Source: Cordilura impudica
Taxonomy: Eukaryota > Arthropoda > Insecta > Diptera > Scathophagidae
Direction of reading: 5' to 3'
NCBI GenBank assembly: GCA_963682025.1
Contig: OY821518.1
Span: 150,196,754-150,260,753, forward strand
Length of the DNA stretch: 64,000 nucleotides
Of the stretch, positions 34,127 to 48,030 are shown one piece after another (within the stretch, counting starts at the first letter, position 1; every line of letters begins with the position of its first letter). The position numbers were made by a program, and so were the translations under genes. The notes under the pieces were generated by a model. It saw nothing but the letters and a program-made list of their open reading frames with translations, was not told where the DNA came from and ran no database searches.

Positions 34127-34775
34127 GGGTCCGCCAAATAACTTTTTTTTTTTTTGAAAATGCTATAAAAAAAAAACTACTGAAAATTATCTCAAATTTC
34201 TTTTTTTATTTGAAAGTACAATCCTTCCGGTTAATAATGGAAAATAATTTCATTCAAATAGCTGCCTCGGCTGGCCATGCAGTATCCTCTACGATCGGTC
34301 CAATTTTTAAGCACATTATCGATTGTGTGCAGCTATATTTCACCAATGGCTTCACGAATATTGTCCTTTAAAGCGTCAATTGTCTCTGGCTTGTTGGCGT
34401 AACACTTATCTTTGAGGGCACCCCACAAATAATAGTCCAACGGTGTCAAATCGCAGCTCCGAGGTGGCCAAACGACATCAGCTCTGCGGCTGATAATGCG
34501 ATCTTCAAAAACAGGGCGCAAAACATCGAGTGTAGCTTCGGTTGTGTGGCACGTAGCGCCGTCCTGTTGAAACCAAATGTTGCGAATATCCTCCTCTTAA
34601 ATTTTTGTAAACAAAAATTCGTTCAACATGGCCCGATAACGATTGCCATTGACTGTAACGACCACTCCTTGCTCATTTTCGAAGAAAAATGGCCCAATTA
34701 TGCCTCTGGACCAAAATCCGCACCAAACAGGGACTGGTTTTGGGTGTATCGGCTTTTCAAATTTTTCGTGGTTAC
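34127..34775 (-). pseudogene. DD41D mariner-like transposase fragment, copy 3
   Basis: Minus-strand landmarks: VWCGFWSRGIIGPFFFEN, then an in-frame stop, then IWFQQDGATCHTTEATL, then VVWPPRSCDL and LDYYLWGALKDKCYANKP. QQD to LDYYLW gives the same 41-residue spacing as the other copies. The C-terminus is followed by a terminus-like AAAGGGTCCGCC end at 34135. The 5' half is missing and the truncation point meets the right arm of the inverted duplication at about 34757-34775. Confidence 0.85.
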
Positions 34776-36095
34776 CTGATGATTTATGTGTAGATATAGT
34801 GTCTTAAATTTCAAAAGAATCGGTCAATTAGATTTTGAGTTATGATGTTCACGGACATCGAACATTTATTTGCGAGAAAATCGGTTTAAAGTTTCTTAAA
34901 AACTGATTTATACACTATATACCGTATGAGGCCGGTTGCTGGAAACGCTGTATCTTCTTAAGTTTTGCTCTGATTTACTTAAAATTTTGAAACAACACGC
35001 TCGACATGTTGTGCATTTAGAAAAAGGTTTTATAACCTACCACCCCTTAAGGAAGTGCAAACACCAATACACCTACAGAAAAGAGAAAAAAATATTTATT
35101 ATATCATCATACATGTAAACTGAAAAAAGAGAACTACTACATTTTTTGCAGTTATCTATAAATCAAAAAAATAAAAAATAAGGGCGTATTAGTTTTACTT
35201 AAAAAAAAAAACTTATTATTCCAAATCGCCTTTAATTCTTCCATGATAATTTCAATAAATTATTCAAATTAGAATCTTAAATATACCTATTTACGTAATT
35301 TATGTTTGTCAAAATTTTTTGAAAGCAAATTATGCAAAAATTAATATGAGTGAAAAAAAAAATAATTTTCCCACCTCTCTTCTGAAATTACAATGTAATA
35401 TAATTATGCAAAGTTAGAATAAATAATTTAAATTTTAAATCTAATATTCCATTATTTTTTTCAAGTGCTTTTCAATACAGAGCTTTAAACGAAACCATAT
35501 GTTGGACAACAACAAAATCCACATTGAAGATCTCTTTTTTCTCAAATATTTATTAAAAAAGCATACTCATTGGTAAGTGCTGGCCGTCAGAGAACCTGAG
35601 CGAAAGCGCTCATAACAATACAAAACAGTTTTGAGATGAAAAACAAAACGCAAATGGAAAAGTTTAGTTTGATAAAAGAAGTATGTATGCATATCGGACG
35701 ACGTTAAATGAGAAAAATAAAAATGTTTAAAATTTCATTCATTACTTTTTTGCAGACTTTTTTTTATTGACCAACAAAGGGAATTTAAAGAAGAATTTGA
35801 ATAGATATTAGTTTTTTTTATGCATTTTTTGCGTTCAAATTATTCCATATGTAACACGAAATCCTGCATATATAGTGCTATTGTCGATAGCAGTGCTGCC
35901 AATTTTGGCAACTTATTGTAATTTCGACGATTTTTCAATTTGTTAAAATGATTTGATAAATTTGTTAAAATGATGATTGAAGATTTAAAATTTTCAGTAG
36001 TATAAAAATTACGATTTCAAGGGTTAACAATTAATGGGTTGTTTATAGAAAATTGATAGTTTTAGCTCAGTGTATATGTAAATTACAAAATATGT
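34757..36095 (-). repeat. right arm of large inverted duplication (uninterrupted)
   Basis: Reverse complement of the three left-arm segments, continuous here. It retains the empty piggyBac site (CACCCCTTAAGGAAGTGC around 35047-35050) and the single GTGCTGGCC (35577-35585) where the left arm carries the 3.2-kb host insert. Confidence 0.93.
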
Positions 36096-36969
36096 ATAGA
36101 TTTAATTCTGGGTCAAGTCGTTTCAAAACGGAAATACCTTGAATAGCATCTCCATTTAAGATTTAAGTTTTAATTACGGCGATACTTTAAACCTATATTA
36201 TATGTTTCAGCTATAGATACATGTCAATAAAATTATTTAGTGATTGCTGTGTTAAATTTTTTTCGTTGAAATTTCATCACTAATACATTTTTATATATAG
36301 AAATAACCAATGCTGTAATAATATTCGTAATATGAATAATATAAATAAATTTTATTGTTTCGAGTTCTATAAGCGGTAAAATTTTCTTGATAATTTCTTG
36401 TTTTAAAAATGACGATTTTGGCGATTTAGTTTCCAAAATTGTCGATTTTCAGAAGATTTTATTAGCAGCACTGGTCGGTAACAAAGAAGAGAGAAAATTG
36501 TGTGTGGTTTTGTATAAAATGAGAAAGATTAAATTTTGTTTGTGTATTTCGCATAGCTTTGTATGGAGTGCTATGTGTGTGTATTATTTCAGCGTTACAG
36601 AATCAGTCAGTCAGTCAATGAGTCAGGGATCAGCGTAAATATATTTAAGAAGATTTTAAAGCTTAGGTCGGCAGAGCGCAAAATGAGGTTGTGCGTGTGA
36701 GCGAACTACCCAGCAAACACTAAATCGAGCGTTTCAAATTACCATTACTAATGTAGAGAAGAAATTAACAACGAGATTGATATACAAACGGAACTTTTAA
36801 TACTTCCAAACTGATTTATTTACACATACAAATTCTCTGTATTTATACTGTTATGACAATTTCTTATTAATAAAATGTGTTCTAAATTTGACGAATTTAA
36901 CTTATTGCGTTGCTTGTAAGAAATAATTTTAAGTCTGAAAAAATTTGTTCACAGAGGTAAGTTGAAGGA
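36096..36969. other. no recognisable gene
   Basis: AT-rich. It includes CAGTCAGTCAGTCAATGAGT near 36605 and short open frames with no family resemblance. It ends at the satellite. Confidence 0.5.
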
Positions 36970-37448
36970 AAAAATTAAAAATTAAAAATTAAAAATTAAA
37001 AATTAAAATTTAAAAATTAAAATTAAAATTAAAAATTAAAAATTAAAAATTAAAAACTAAAAATTAAAAATTTAAAATTTAAAATTTAATATTTAAAATT
37101 TAAAATTTAAAATTTAAAATTTATAATTTATAATTTATAATTTAAAATTTAAAATTTAAAATTTAAAATTAAAAATTTTAAATTAATAATTAATAATTAA
37201 AAATTAAACAATAAAAATTAAAAATAAGAATTAAAAATTAAAATTAAAAATTAAAAATTAAAAATTAAAAAATTTAAAATTAACAATTAAAAATTAAAAA
37301 TTAAAAATTAAAAATTAAAAATTAAAAATTAAAAATTTAAAATTTAAAATTTAAAATTTAAAATTTAAAATTTAAAATTTAAAATTTAAAATTTAAAATT
37401 TAAAATTAAAAATTAAAAATTAAAAATTAAAAATTCAAAATTAAAAAT
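36970..37448. repeat. 7-bp satellite, mixed AAATTAA and AAATTTA variants
   Basis: Alternating blocks of AAATTAA and AAATTTA, each block several units long, precede the homogeneous AAATTAT domain. Confidence 0.95.
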
Positions 37449-40400
37449 TAAAAATTAAAAATTATAAATTATAAATTATAAATTATAAATTATAAATTAT
37501 AAATTATAAATTATAAATTATAAATTATAAATTATAAATTATAAATTATAAATTATAAATTATAAATTATAAATTATAAATTATAAATTATAAATTATAA
37601 ATTATAAATTATAAATTATAAATTATAAATTATAAATTATAAATTATAAATTATAAATTATAAATTATAAATTATAAATTATAAATTATAAATTGAAAAT
37701 TATAAATTATAAATTATAAATTATAAATTATAAATTATAAATTATAAATTATAAATTATAAATTATAAATTATAAATTATAAATTATAAATTATAAATTA
37801 TAAATTATAAATTATAAATTATAAAATTATAAATTATAAATTATAAATTATAAATTATAAATTATAAATTATAAATTATAAATTATAAATTATAAATTAT
37901 AAATTATAAATTATAAATTATAAATTATAAATTATAAATTATAAATTATAAATTATAAATTATAAATTATAAATTATAAATTATAAATTATAAATTATAA
38001 ATTATAAATTATAAATTATAAATTATAAATTATAAATTATAAATTATAAATTATAAATTATAAATTATAAATTATAAATTATAAATTATAAATTATAAAT
38101 TATAAATTATAAATTATAAATTATAAATTATAAATTATAAATTATAAATTATAAATTATAAATTATAAATTATAAATTATAAATTATAAATTATAAATTA
38201 TAAATTATAAATTATAAATTATAAATTATAAATTATAAATTATAAATTATAAATTATAAATTATAAATTATAAATTATAAATTATAAATTATAAATTATA
38301 AATTATAAATTATAAATTATAAATTTTAAATTATAAATTATAAAATTAAATTATAAATTGTAAATTATAAATTATAAATTTTAAATTATAAATTATAAAT
38401 TGTAAATTATAAATTATAAATTATAAATTATAAATTATAAATTATAAATTATAAATTATAAATTTATAAATTATAAATTATAAATTATAAATTATAAATT
38501 ATAAATTATAAATTATAAATTATAAATTATAAATTATAAATTATAAATTATAAATTATAAATTATAAATTATAAATTATAAATTATAAATTATAAATTAT
38601 AAATTATAAATTATAAATTATAAATTATAAATTATAAATTATAAATTATAAATTATAAATTATAAATTATAAATTATAAATTATAAATTATAAATTATAA
38701 ATTATAAATTATAAATAATAAATTATAAATTATAAATTATTAATTATAAATTATAAATTATAAATTATAAATTATAAATTATAAATTATAAATTATAAAT
38801 TATCAATTATAATTTATAAATTATAAATTATAAATTATAAATTATAAATTATAAATTATAAACTATAAATTATAAATTATAAATTATAAATCATAAATTA
38901 TAAATTATAAATTATAAATTATAAATTATAAATTATAAATTATAAATTATAATTATAAATTATAAATTATAAATTATAAATTATAAATTATAAATTATAA
39001 ATTATAAATTATAAATTATAAATTATAAATTATAAATTATAAATTATAAATTATAAATTATAAATTATAAATTATAAATTATAAATTATAAATTATAAAT
39101 TATAAATTATAAATTATAAATTATAAATTATAAATTATAAATTATAAATTATAAATTATAAATTATAAATTATAAATTATAAATTATAAATTATAAATTA
39201 TAAATTATAAATTATAAATTATAAATTATAAATTATAAATTATAAATTATAAATTATAAATTATAAATTATAAATTATAAATTATAAATTATAAATTATA
39301 AATTATAAATTATAAATTATAAATTATAAATTATAAATTATAAATTATAAATTATAAATTATAAATTATAAATTATAAATTATAAATTATAAATTATAAA
39401 TTATAAATTATAAATTATAAATTATAAATTATAAATTATAAATTATAAATTATAAATTATAAATTATAAATTATAAATTATAAATTATAAATTATAAATT
39501 ATAAATTATAAATTATAAATTATAAATTATAAATTATAAATTATAAATTATAAATTATAAATTATAAATTATAAATTATAAATTATAAATTATAAATTAT
39601 AAATTATAAATTATAAATTATAAATTATAAATTATAAATTATAAATTATAAATTATAAATTATAAATTATAAATTATAAATTATAAATTATAAATTATAA
39701 ATTATAAATTATATAAATTATAAATTATAAATTATAAATTATAAATTATAAATTATAAATTATAAATTATAAATTATAAATTATAAATTATAAATTATAA
39801 ATTATAAATTATAAATTATAAATTATAAATTATAAATTATAAATTATAAATTATAAATTATAATTATAATTATAAATTATAAATTATAAATATAAATTAT
39901 AAATTATAAATTATAAATTATAAATTATAAATTATAAATTATAAATTATAAATTATAAATTATAAATTATAAATTATAAATTATAAATTATAAATTATAA
40001 ATTATAAATTATAAATTATAAATTATAAATTATAAATTATAAATTATAAATTATAAATTATAAATTATAAATTATAAATTATAAATTATAAATTATAAAT
40101 TATAAATTATAAATTATAAATTATAAATTATAAATTATAAATTATAAATTATAAAATTATAAATTATAAATTATAAATTATAAATTATAAATTATAAATT
40201 ATAAATTATAAATTATAAATTATAAATTATAAATTATAAATTATAAATTATAAATTATAAATTATAAATTATAAATTATAAATTATAAATTATAAATTAT
40301 AAATTATAAATTATAAATTATAAATTATAAATTATAAATTATAAATTATAAATTATAAATTATAAATTATAAATTATAAATTATAAATATAAATTATAAA

Positions 40401-42780
40401 TTATATATATATAAATTATAAATTATAAATTATAAATTATAAATTATAAATTATAAATTATAATTATAAATTATAAATTATAAATTATAAATTATAAATT
40501 ATAAATTATAAATTATAAATTATAAATTATAAATTATAAATTATAAATTATAAATTATAAATTATAAATTATAAATTATAAATTATAAATTATAAATTAT
40601 AAATTATAAATTATAAATTATAAATTATAAATTATAAATTATAAATTATAAATTATAAATTATAAATTATAAATTATAAATTATAAATTATAAATTATAA
40701 ATTATAAATTATAAATTATAAATTATAAATTATAAATTATAAATTATAAATTATAATTATAAATTATAAATTATAAATTATAAATTATAAATTATAAATT
40801 ATAAATTATAAATTATAAATTATAAATTATAAATTATAAATTATAAATTATAATTATAAATTATAAATTATAATTATAAATTATAAATTATAAATTATAA
40901 ATTATAAATTATAAATTATAAATTATAAATTATAAATTATAAATTATAAATTATAAATTATAAATTATAAATTATAAATTATAAATTATAAATTATAAAT
41001 TATAAATTATAAATTATAAATTATAAATTATAAATTATAAATTATAAATTATAAATTATAAATTATAAATTATAAATTATAAATTATAAATTATAAATTA
41101 TAAATTATAAATTATAAATTATAATAAATTATAAATTATATATAAATATATAAATATATATAAATTATAATATAAATTATAAATTATAAATATAATTATA
41201 AATTATAAATTATAAATTATAAATTATAAATTATAAATTATAAATTATAAATTATAAATTATAAATTATAAATTATAAATTATAAATTATAAATTATAAA
41301 TTATAAATTATAAATTATAAATTATAAATTATAAATTATAAATTATAAATTATAAATTATAAATTATAAATTATAAATTATAAATTATAAATTATAAATT
41401 ATAAATTATAAATTATAAATTATAAATTATAAATTATAAATTATAAATTATAAATTATAAATTATAAATTATAATTATAAATTATAAATTATAAATTATA
41501 AATTATAAATTATAAATTATAAATTATAAATTATAAATTATAAATTATAAATTATAAATTATAAATTATAAATTATAAATTATAAATTATAAATTATAAA
41601 TTATAAATTATAAATTATAAATTATAAATTATAAATTATAAATTATAAATTATAAATTATAAATTATAAATTATAAATTATAAATTATAAATTATAAATT
41701 ATAAATTATAAATTATAAATTATAAATTATAAATTATAAATTATAAATTATAAATTATAAATTATAAATTATAAATTATAAATTATAAATTATAAATTAT
41801 AAATTATAAATTATAAATTATAAATTATAAATTATAAATTATAAATTATAAATTATAAATTATAAATTATAAATTTAATTATAAATTATAAATTATAAAT
41901 TATAAATTATAAATTATAAATTATAAATTATAAATTATAAATTATAAATTATAAATTATAAATTATAAATTATAAATTATAAATTATAAATTATAAATTA
42001 TAAATTATAAATTATAAATTATAAATTATAAATTATAAATTATAAATTATAAATTATAAATTATAATTATAAATTATAAATTATAAATTATAAATTATAA
42101 ATTATAAATTATAATTATAAATTATAAATTATAAATTATAAATTATAAATTATAAATATAAATTATAAATTATAAATTATAAATTATAAATTATAAATTA
42201 TAAATTATAAATTATAAATTATAAATTATAAATTATAAATTATAAATTATAAATTATAAATTATAAATTATAAATTATAAATTATAAATTATAAATTATA
42301 AATTATAAATTATAAATTATAAATTATAAATTATAAATTATAAATTATAAATTATAAATTATAAATTATAAATTATAAATTATAAATTATAAATTATAAA
42401 TTATAAATTATAAATTATAAATTATAATTATAAATTATAAATTATAAATTATAAATTATAAATTATAAATTATAAATTATAAATTATTAATTATAAATTA
42501 TAAATTATAAATTATAAATTATAAATTATAAATTATAAATTATAAATTATAAATTATAATTATAAATTATAAATTATAAATTATAAATTATAAATTATAA
42601 ATTATAAATTATAAATTATAAATTATAAATTAATTATAAATTATAAATTATAAATTATAAATTATAAATTATAAATTATAAATTATAAATTATAAATTAT
42701 AAATTATAAATTATAAATTATAATTTATAAATTATAAATTATAAATTATAAATTATAAATTATAAATTATAAATTATATA
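37449..42780. repeat. 7-bp satellite, homogeneous AAATTAT domain
   Basis: About 5.3 kb of nearly pure AAATTAT with rare 1-2 bp indels. It runs up to a 9-base non-satellite stretch (GAGAAGCGA) and the N gap, so the true length is probably longer. Confidence 0.98.
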
Positions 42781-42789
42781 GAGAAGCGA

Positions 42790-42989
42790 NNNNNNNNNNN
42801 NNNNNNNNNNNNNNNNNNNNNNNNNNNNNNNNNNNNNNNNNNNNNNNNNNNNNNNNNNNNNNNNNNNNNNNNNNNNNNNNNNNNNNNNNNNNNNNNNNNN
42901 NNNNNNNNNNNNNNNNNNNNNNNNNNNNNNNNNNNNNNNNNNNNNNNNNNNNNNNNNNNNNNNNNNNNNNNNNNNNNNNNNNNNNNNNN
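42790..42989. other. assembly gap (200 N)
   Basis: Exactly 200 N. A round number usually marks a gap of unknown size. The flanking arrays are different variants (AAATTAT left, AAATTAA right). Confidence 0.99.
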
Positions 42990-45900
42990 TTAAAAATAAA
43001 AAATAAAAAAATTAAAAATAAGAATTAAAAAATAAAAATTAAAAATAAAAATTAAAATAAAAAAAAATTAAAAATTAAAAATTAAAAATTAAGAATTAAA
43101 AATTTAAAATTACAAATTAAAAATTAAAAATTGAAAATTAAAAAATTAAAAGTTAAAAATTAAAAATTAAAAATTAAAAATTAAAAATTAAAAATTTAAA
43201 ATTAAAAATTAAAAATTAAAAATTAAAAATTAAAAATTAAAAAATTAAAAATTAAAAATTAAAAATTAAAAATTAAAAATTAAAAATTAAAAATTAAAAA
43301 TTAAAAATTAAAAATTAAAAATTAAAAATTAAAAATTAAAAATTAAAAATTAAAAATTAAAAATTAAAAATTAAAAATTAAAAATTAAAAATTAAAAATT
43401 AAGAATTAAAAATAAAAAATTAAAAATTACAAATTAAAAATTAAAAATTGAAAATTAAAAATTAAAAATTTAAAATTAAAAATTAAAAATTAAAAATTAA
43501 AAATTAAAAATTAAAAATTAAGAATTAAAAATTAAAAATTAAAAATTACAAATTACAAATTACAAATTAAAAATTAAAAATTAAAAATTAAAAATTAAAA
43601 ATTAAAAATTAAAAATTAAAAATTAAAAATTGAAAATTAAAAATTAAAAATTAAAAATTAATAATTAAAAATTAAAAATTAAAAATGAAAAATTAAAAAT
43701 TAAACATTAAAAATTAAAAATTAAAAATTAAAAATTAAAAATTAAAAATTAAAAATTAAAAATTAAAAATTAAAAATTAAAAATTAAAAATTAAAAATTA
43801 AAAATTAAAAATTTAAAAATTAAAAATTAAAAATTAAAAATTAAAAATTAAAAATTAAAAATTAAAAATTAAAAATTAAAAATTAAAAATTAAAAATTAA
43901 AAATTAAAAATTAAAAATTAAAAATTAAAATTAAAAAATTAAAAATTAAAAATTAAAAATTAAAAATTAAAAATTAAAAATTAAAAATTAAAAATTAAAA
44001 ATTAAAAAATAATTATAAATTAAAAATTAAAAAATTAAAAATTAAAAATTAAAAATTAAAAAATAAAAATTAAAAATTAAAAACTAAAAATTAAAAATTA
44101 AAAATTAAAAATTAAAATTTAAAAATTAAAAATTAAAAATTAAAAATTAAAAATTAAAAATTAAAAATTAAAAATTAAAAATTAAAAATTAAAAAATAAA
44201 AATTAAAAATTAAAAATTAAATATTAAAAATTAAAAAGTAAAAATTAAAAATTAAAAATTAAAAATTAAAAATTAAAAATTAAAAATTAAAAAATTAAAA
44301 ATTAAAAATTAAAAAATTAAAAATTAAAAATTAAAAATTAAAAATTAAAAATTAAAAATTAAAAATTAAAAATTAAAAATTAAAATTTAAAAAATAAAAA
44401 TTATAAATTAAAAATTAAAAATTAAAAATTAAAAACTAAAAATTAAAAATTAAATATTAAAAATTAAAAATTAAAAATTAAAAATTAAAAATTAAAAATT
44501 AAAAATAAAAAATAAAAAATTAAAAATTAAAAATAAGAATTAAAAAATAAAATTAAAAATAAAAATTAAAAAATAAAATTAAAAAATTAAAAATTAAAAA
44601 TTAAAAATTAAAAATTAAAAATTAAGATTAAAATTAAAAATTAAGAATTAAAAATTAAAAATTAAAAATTAAAAATTAAAAATTAAAAATTAAAAATTAA
44701 AAATTAAAATTAAAATTAAAAATTAAAATTGAAATTTAAAAAATTAAAAATTAAAAATTAAAAATTAAAAATTAAAAATTAAAAATTAAAAATTAAAAAT
44801 TAAAAATTAAAAATTAAAAATTAAAAAATTAAAAATTAAAAATTAAAAATTAAAAATTAAAAATTAAAAATTAAAAATTAAAAATTAAAAATTAAAAATT
44901 AAAAATTAAAAATTAAAAATTAAAAATTAAAAATTAAAAATTAAAAATTAAAAATTAAAAATTAAAAATTAAAAACTAAGAATTTAAAATTAAAAATTTA
45001 AAAATACAAAATTAAAAATTAAAAATATTGAAAATTAAAAATTAAAAATTAAAAATTAAAATTAAAAATTAAAAATTGAAAATTAAAAATTAAAAATTAA
45101 AAATTAAAAATTAAAAATTAATAATTAAAAATTAAAAATTAAAATTTAAAAATTAAAAATTAAAAATTAAAAAATTAAAAATTAAAAATTAAAAATTAAA
45201 AATTAATATTTAAAAATTAAAAATTAAAAATTAAAAATTAAAAATTAAAAATTAAAAATTAAAAATTAAAAATTAAAAATTAAAAATTAAAAATTAAAAA
45301 TTAAAAATTAAAATTAAAAATTAAAAATTAAAAATTGAAAATTAAAAATTAAAAATTAAAAATTAAAAATTAAAAATTAAAAATTAAAAATTAAAAATTA
45401 AAAATTAAAAATAAAAATTAAAAATTAAAAATTAAAAATTAAAAATTAAAAATTAAAAATTAAAATTAAAAATTAAAAATTAAAAATTAAAAATTAAAAA
45501 TTAAAAATTAAAAATTAAAAAATTAAAAATTAAAAATTAAAAATTAAAATTAAAAATTAAAAATTAAAAATTAAAAATTAAAAATTAAAAATTAAAAATT
45601 AAAAATTAAAAATTAAAAATTAAAAATTAAAAATTAAAAATTAAAAATTAAAAATTAAAAATTAAAAAATTAAAAATTAAAAATTAAAAAATTAAAATTA
45701 AAAATTAAAAATTAAAAATTAAAAATTAAAAATTAAAAATTAAAAATTAAAAATTAAAAATTAAAAATTAAAAATTAAAAATTAAAAATTAAAAATTAAA
45801 AATTAAAAATTAAAAATTAAAAAATTAAAATTAAAATTAAAAATTAAAAATTAAAAATTAAAAATTAAAAATTAAAAATTAAAAATTAAAAATTAAAAAA

Positions 45901-48030
45901 TTAAAAATTAAAAATTAAAAATTAAAAATTAAAAATTAAAAATTAAAAATTAAAAATTAAAAATTAAAAATTAAAAATTAAAAATTAAAAATTAAAAATT
46001 AAAAATTAAAAATTAAAAATTAAAAATTAAAAATTAAAATTAAAAATTAAAAATTAAAAATTAAAAATTAAAAATTAAAAATTAAAAATTAAAAATTAAA
46101 ATTAAAAATTAAAAATTAAAAATTAAAAATTAAAAATTAAAAATTAAAAATTAAAAATTAAAAATTAAAAATTAAAAATTAAATTAAAAAATAAAAATTA
46201 AAAATTAAAAATTAAAAATTAAAAATTAAAATTTAAAAATTAAAAATTAAAAATTAAAAAATAAAAAATAAAAATTAAAAATTAAAAATTAAAAATTAAA
46301 AATTAAAAATTAAAAATTAAAAATTAAAAATTAAAAAATAAAAATTATAATTTAAAATTAAAAATTAAAAATTAAAAATTAAAAATTAAAAATTAAAAAT
46401 TAAAAATTAAAAATTAAAAATTAAAAATTAAAAATTAAAAATTAAAAATTAAAAATTAAAAATTAAAAATTAAAAATTAAAAATTAAAAATTAAAATTAA
46501 AAATTAAAAATTAAAAATTAAAAATTAAAAATTAAAAATTAAAAATTAAAAAATTAAAAATTAAAAATTAAAAATTAAAAATTAAAAATTAAAAATTAAA
46601 AATTAAAAATTAAAAATTAAAAATTAAAAATTAAAAATTAAAAATTAAAAATTAAAAATTAAAAATTAAAAATTAAAAATTAAAAATTAAAAATTAAAAA
46701 TTAAAAATTAAAAATTAAAAATTAAAAATTAAAAATTAAAAAATTAAAAATTAAAAATTAAAAATTAAAAATTAAAAATTAAAAATTAAAAATTAAAAAT
46801 TAAAAATTAAAAATTAAAATTAAAAATTAAAAATTAAAAATTAAAAATTAAAAATTAAAAATTAAAAATTAAAAATTAAAAATTAAAAATTAAAAATTAA
46901 AAATTAAAAATTAAAAATTAAAAATTAAAAATTAAAAATTAAAAATTTAAAAATTAAAAATTAAAAATTAAAAATTAAAAATTAAAAAATTAAAAATTAA
47001 AAATTAAAAATTAAAAATTAAAAATTAAAAATTAAAAATTAAAAATTAAAAATTAAAAATTAAAAATTAAAAATTAAAATTAAAAATTAAAAATTAAAAA
47101 TTAAAAATTAAAAATTAAAAATTAAAAATTAAAAATTAAGAATTAAAAATTAAAAATTTAAAATTACAAATTAAAAATTAAAAATTGAAAATTAAAAATT
47201 AAAAATTAAAAATTAAAAATTGAAAATTAAAAATTAAAAATTAAAAATTAAAAATTAATAATTAATAATTAAAAATTAAAAATTAAAAATTAAAAATTAA
47301 AAATTAAAAATTAAAAATCAAAAATTAATAATTAAAAATTAAAAATTAAAAATTAAAAATTAAAAATTAAAAATTAAAAATTAAAAATTAAAAATTAAAA
47401 ATTAAAAATTAAAAATTAAAATTAAAAATTAAAAATTAAAAATTAAAAATTAAAAATTAAAAATTAAAAATTAAAAACTAAAAATTAAAAATTAAAAATT
47501 AAAAATTAAAAATTAAAAATTAAAAATTAAAAATTAAAAATTAAAAATTAAAAATTAAAAATTAAAAATTAAAAATTAAAAATTAAAAATTAAAAATTAA
47601 AAATTAAAAATTAAAAATTAAAATTTAAAAATTAAAAATTAAAAATTAAAAATTAAAAATTAAAAATTAAAAATTAAAAATTAAAAATTAAAAATTAAAA
47701 ATTAAAAATTAAAAATTAAAAATTAAAAATTAAAAATTAAAAATTAAAAATTAAAAAATAAAAATTAAAAATTAAAAATTAAAAATTAAAAATTAAAAAT
47801 TAAAAATTAAAAATTAAAAATTAAAAATTAAAAATTAAAAATTAAAAATTAAAAATTAAAAACTAAAAATTAAATATTAAAAATTAAAAATTAAAAATTA
47901 AAAATTAAAAAATAAAAAATAAAAATTAAAAATTAAAAATTAAAAATTAAAAATTAAAAATTAAAAATTGAAAATTAAAAATTAAAAATTAAAAATTAAA
48001 AATTAAAAATTAAGAATTAAAAATTTAAAT
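42990..48030. repeat. 7-bp satellite, AAATTAA domain
   Basis: About 5 kb of AAATTAA with more 1-bp indels and substitutions than the AAATTAT domain. Its last 60 bp pass into T-rich sequence. Confidence 0.98.

Noticed and set aside
11780..36095. Arms as LTRs of one retroelement
   Set aside because: They are inverted, not direct, and no retroelement proteins lie between them in suitable order.
1..48030. Satellite arrays as CRISPR or telomeric repeats
   Set aside because: There are no spacers between units, and the unit is neither TTAGG-like nor known as a fly telomere (flies use retroelements). They are simple tandem satellite.
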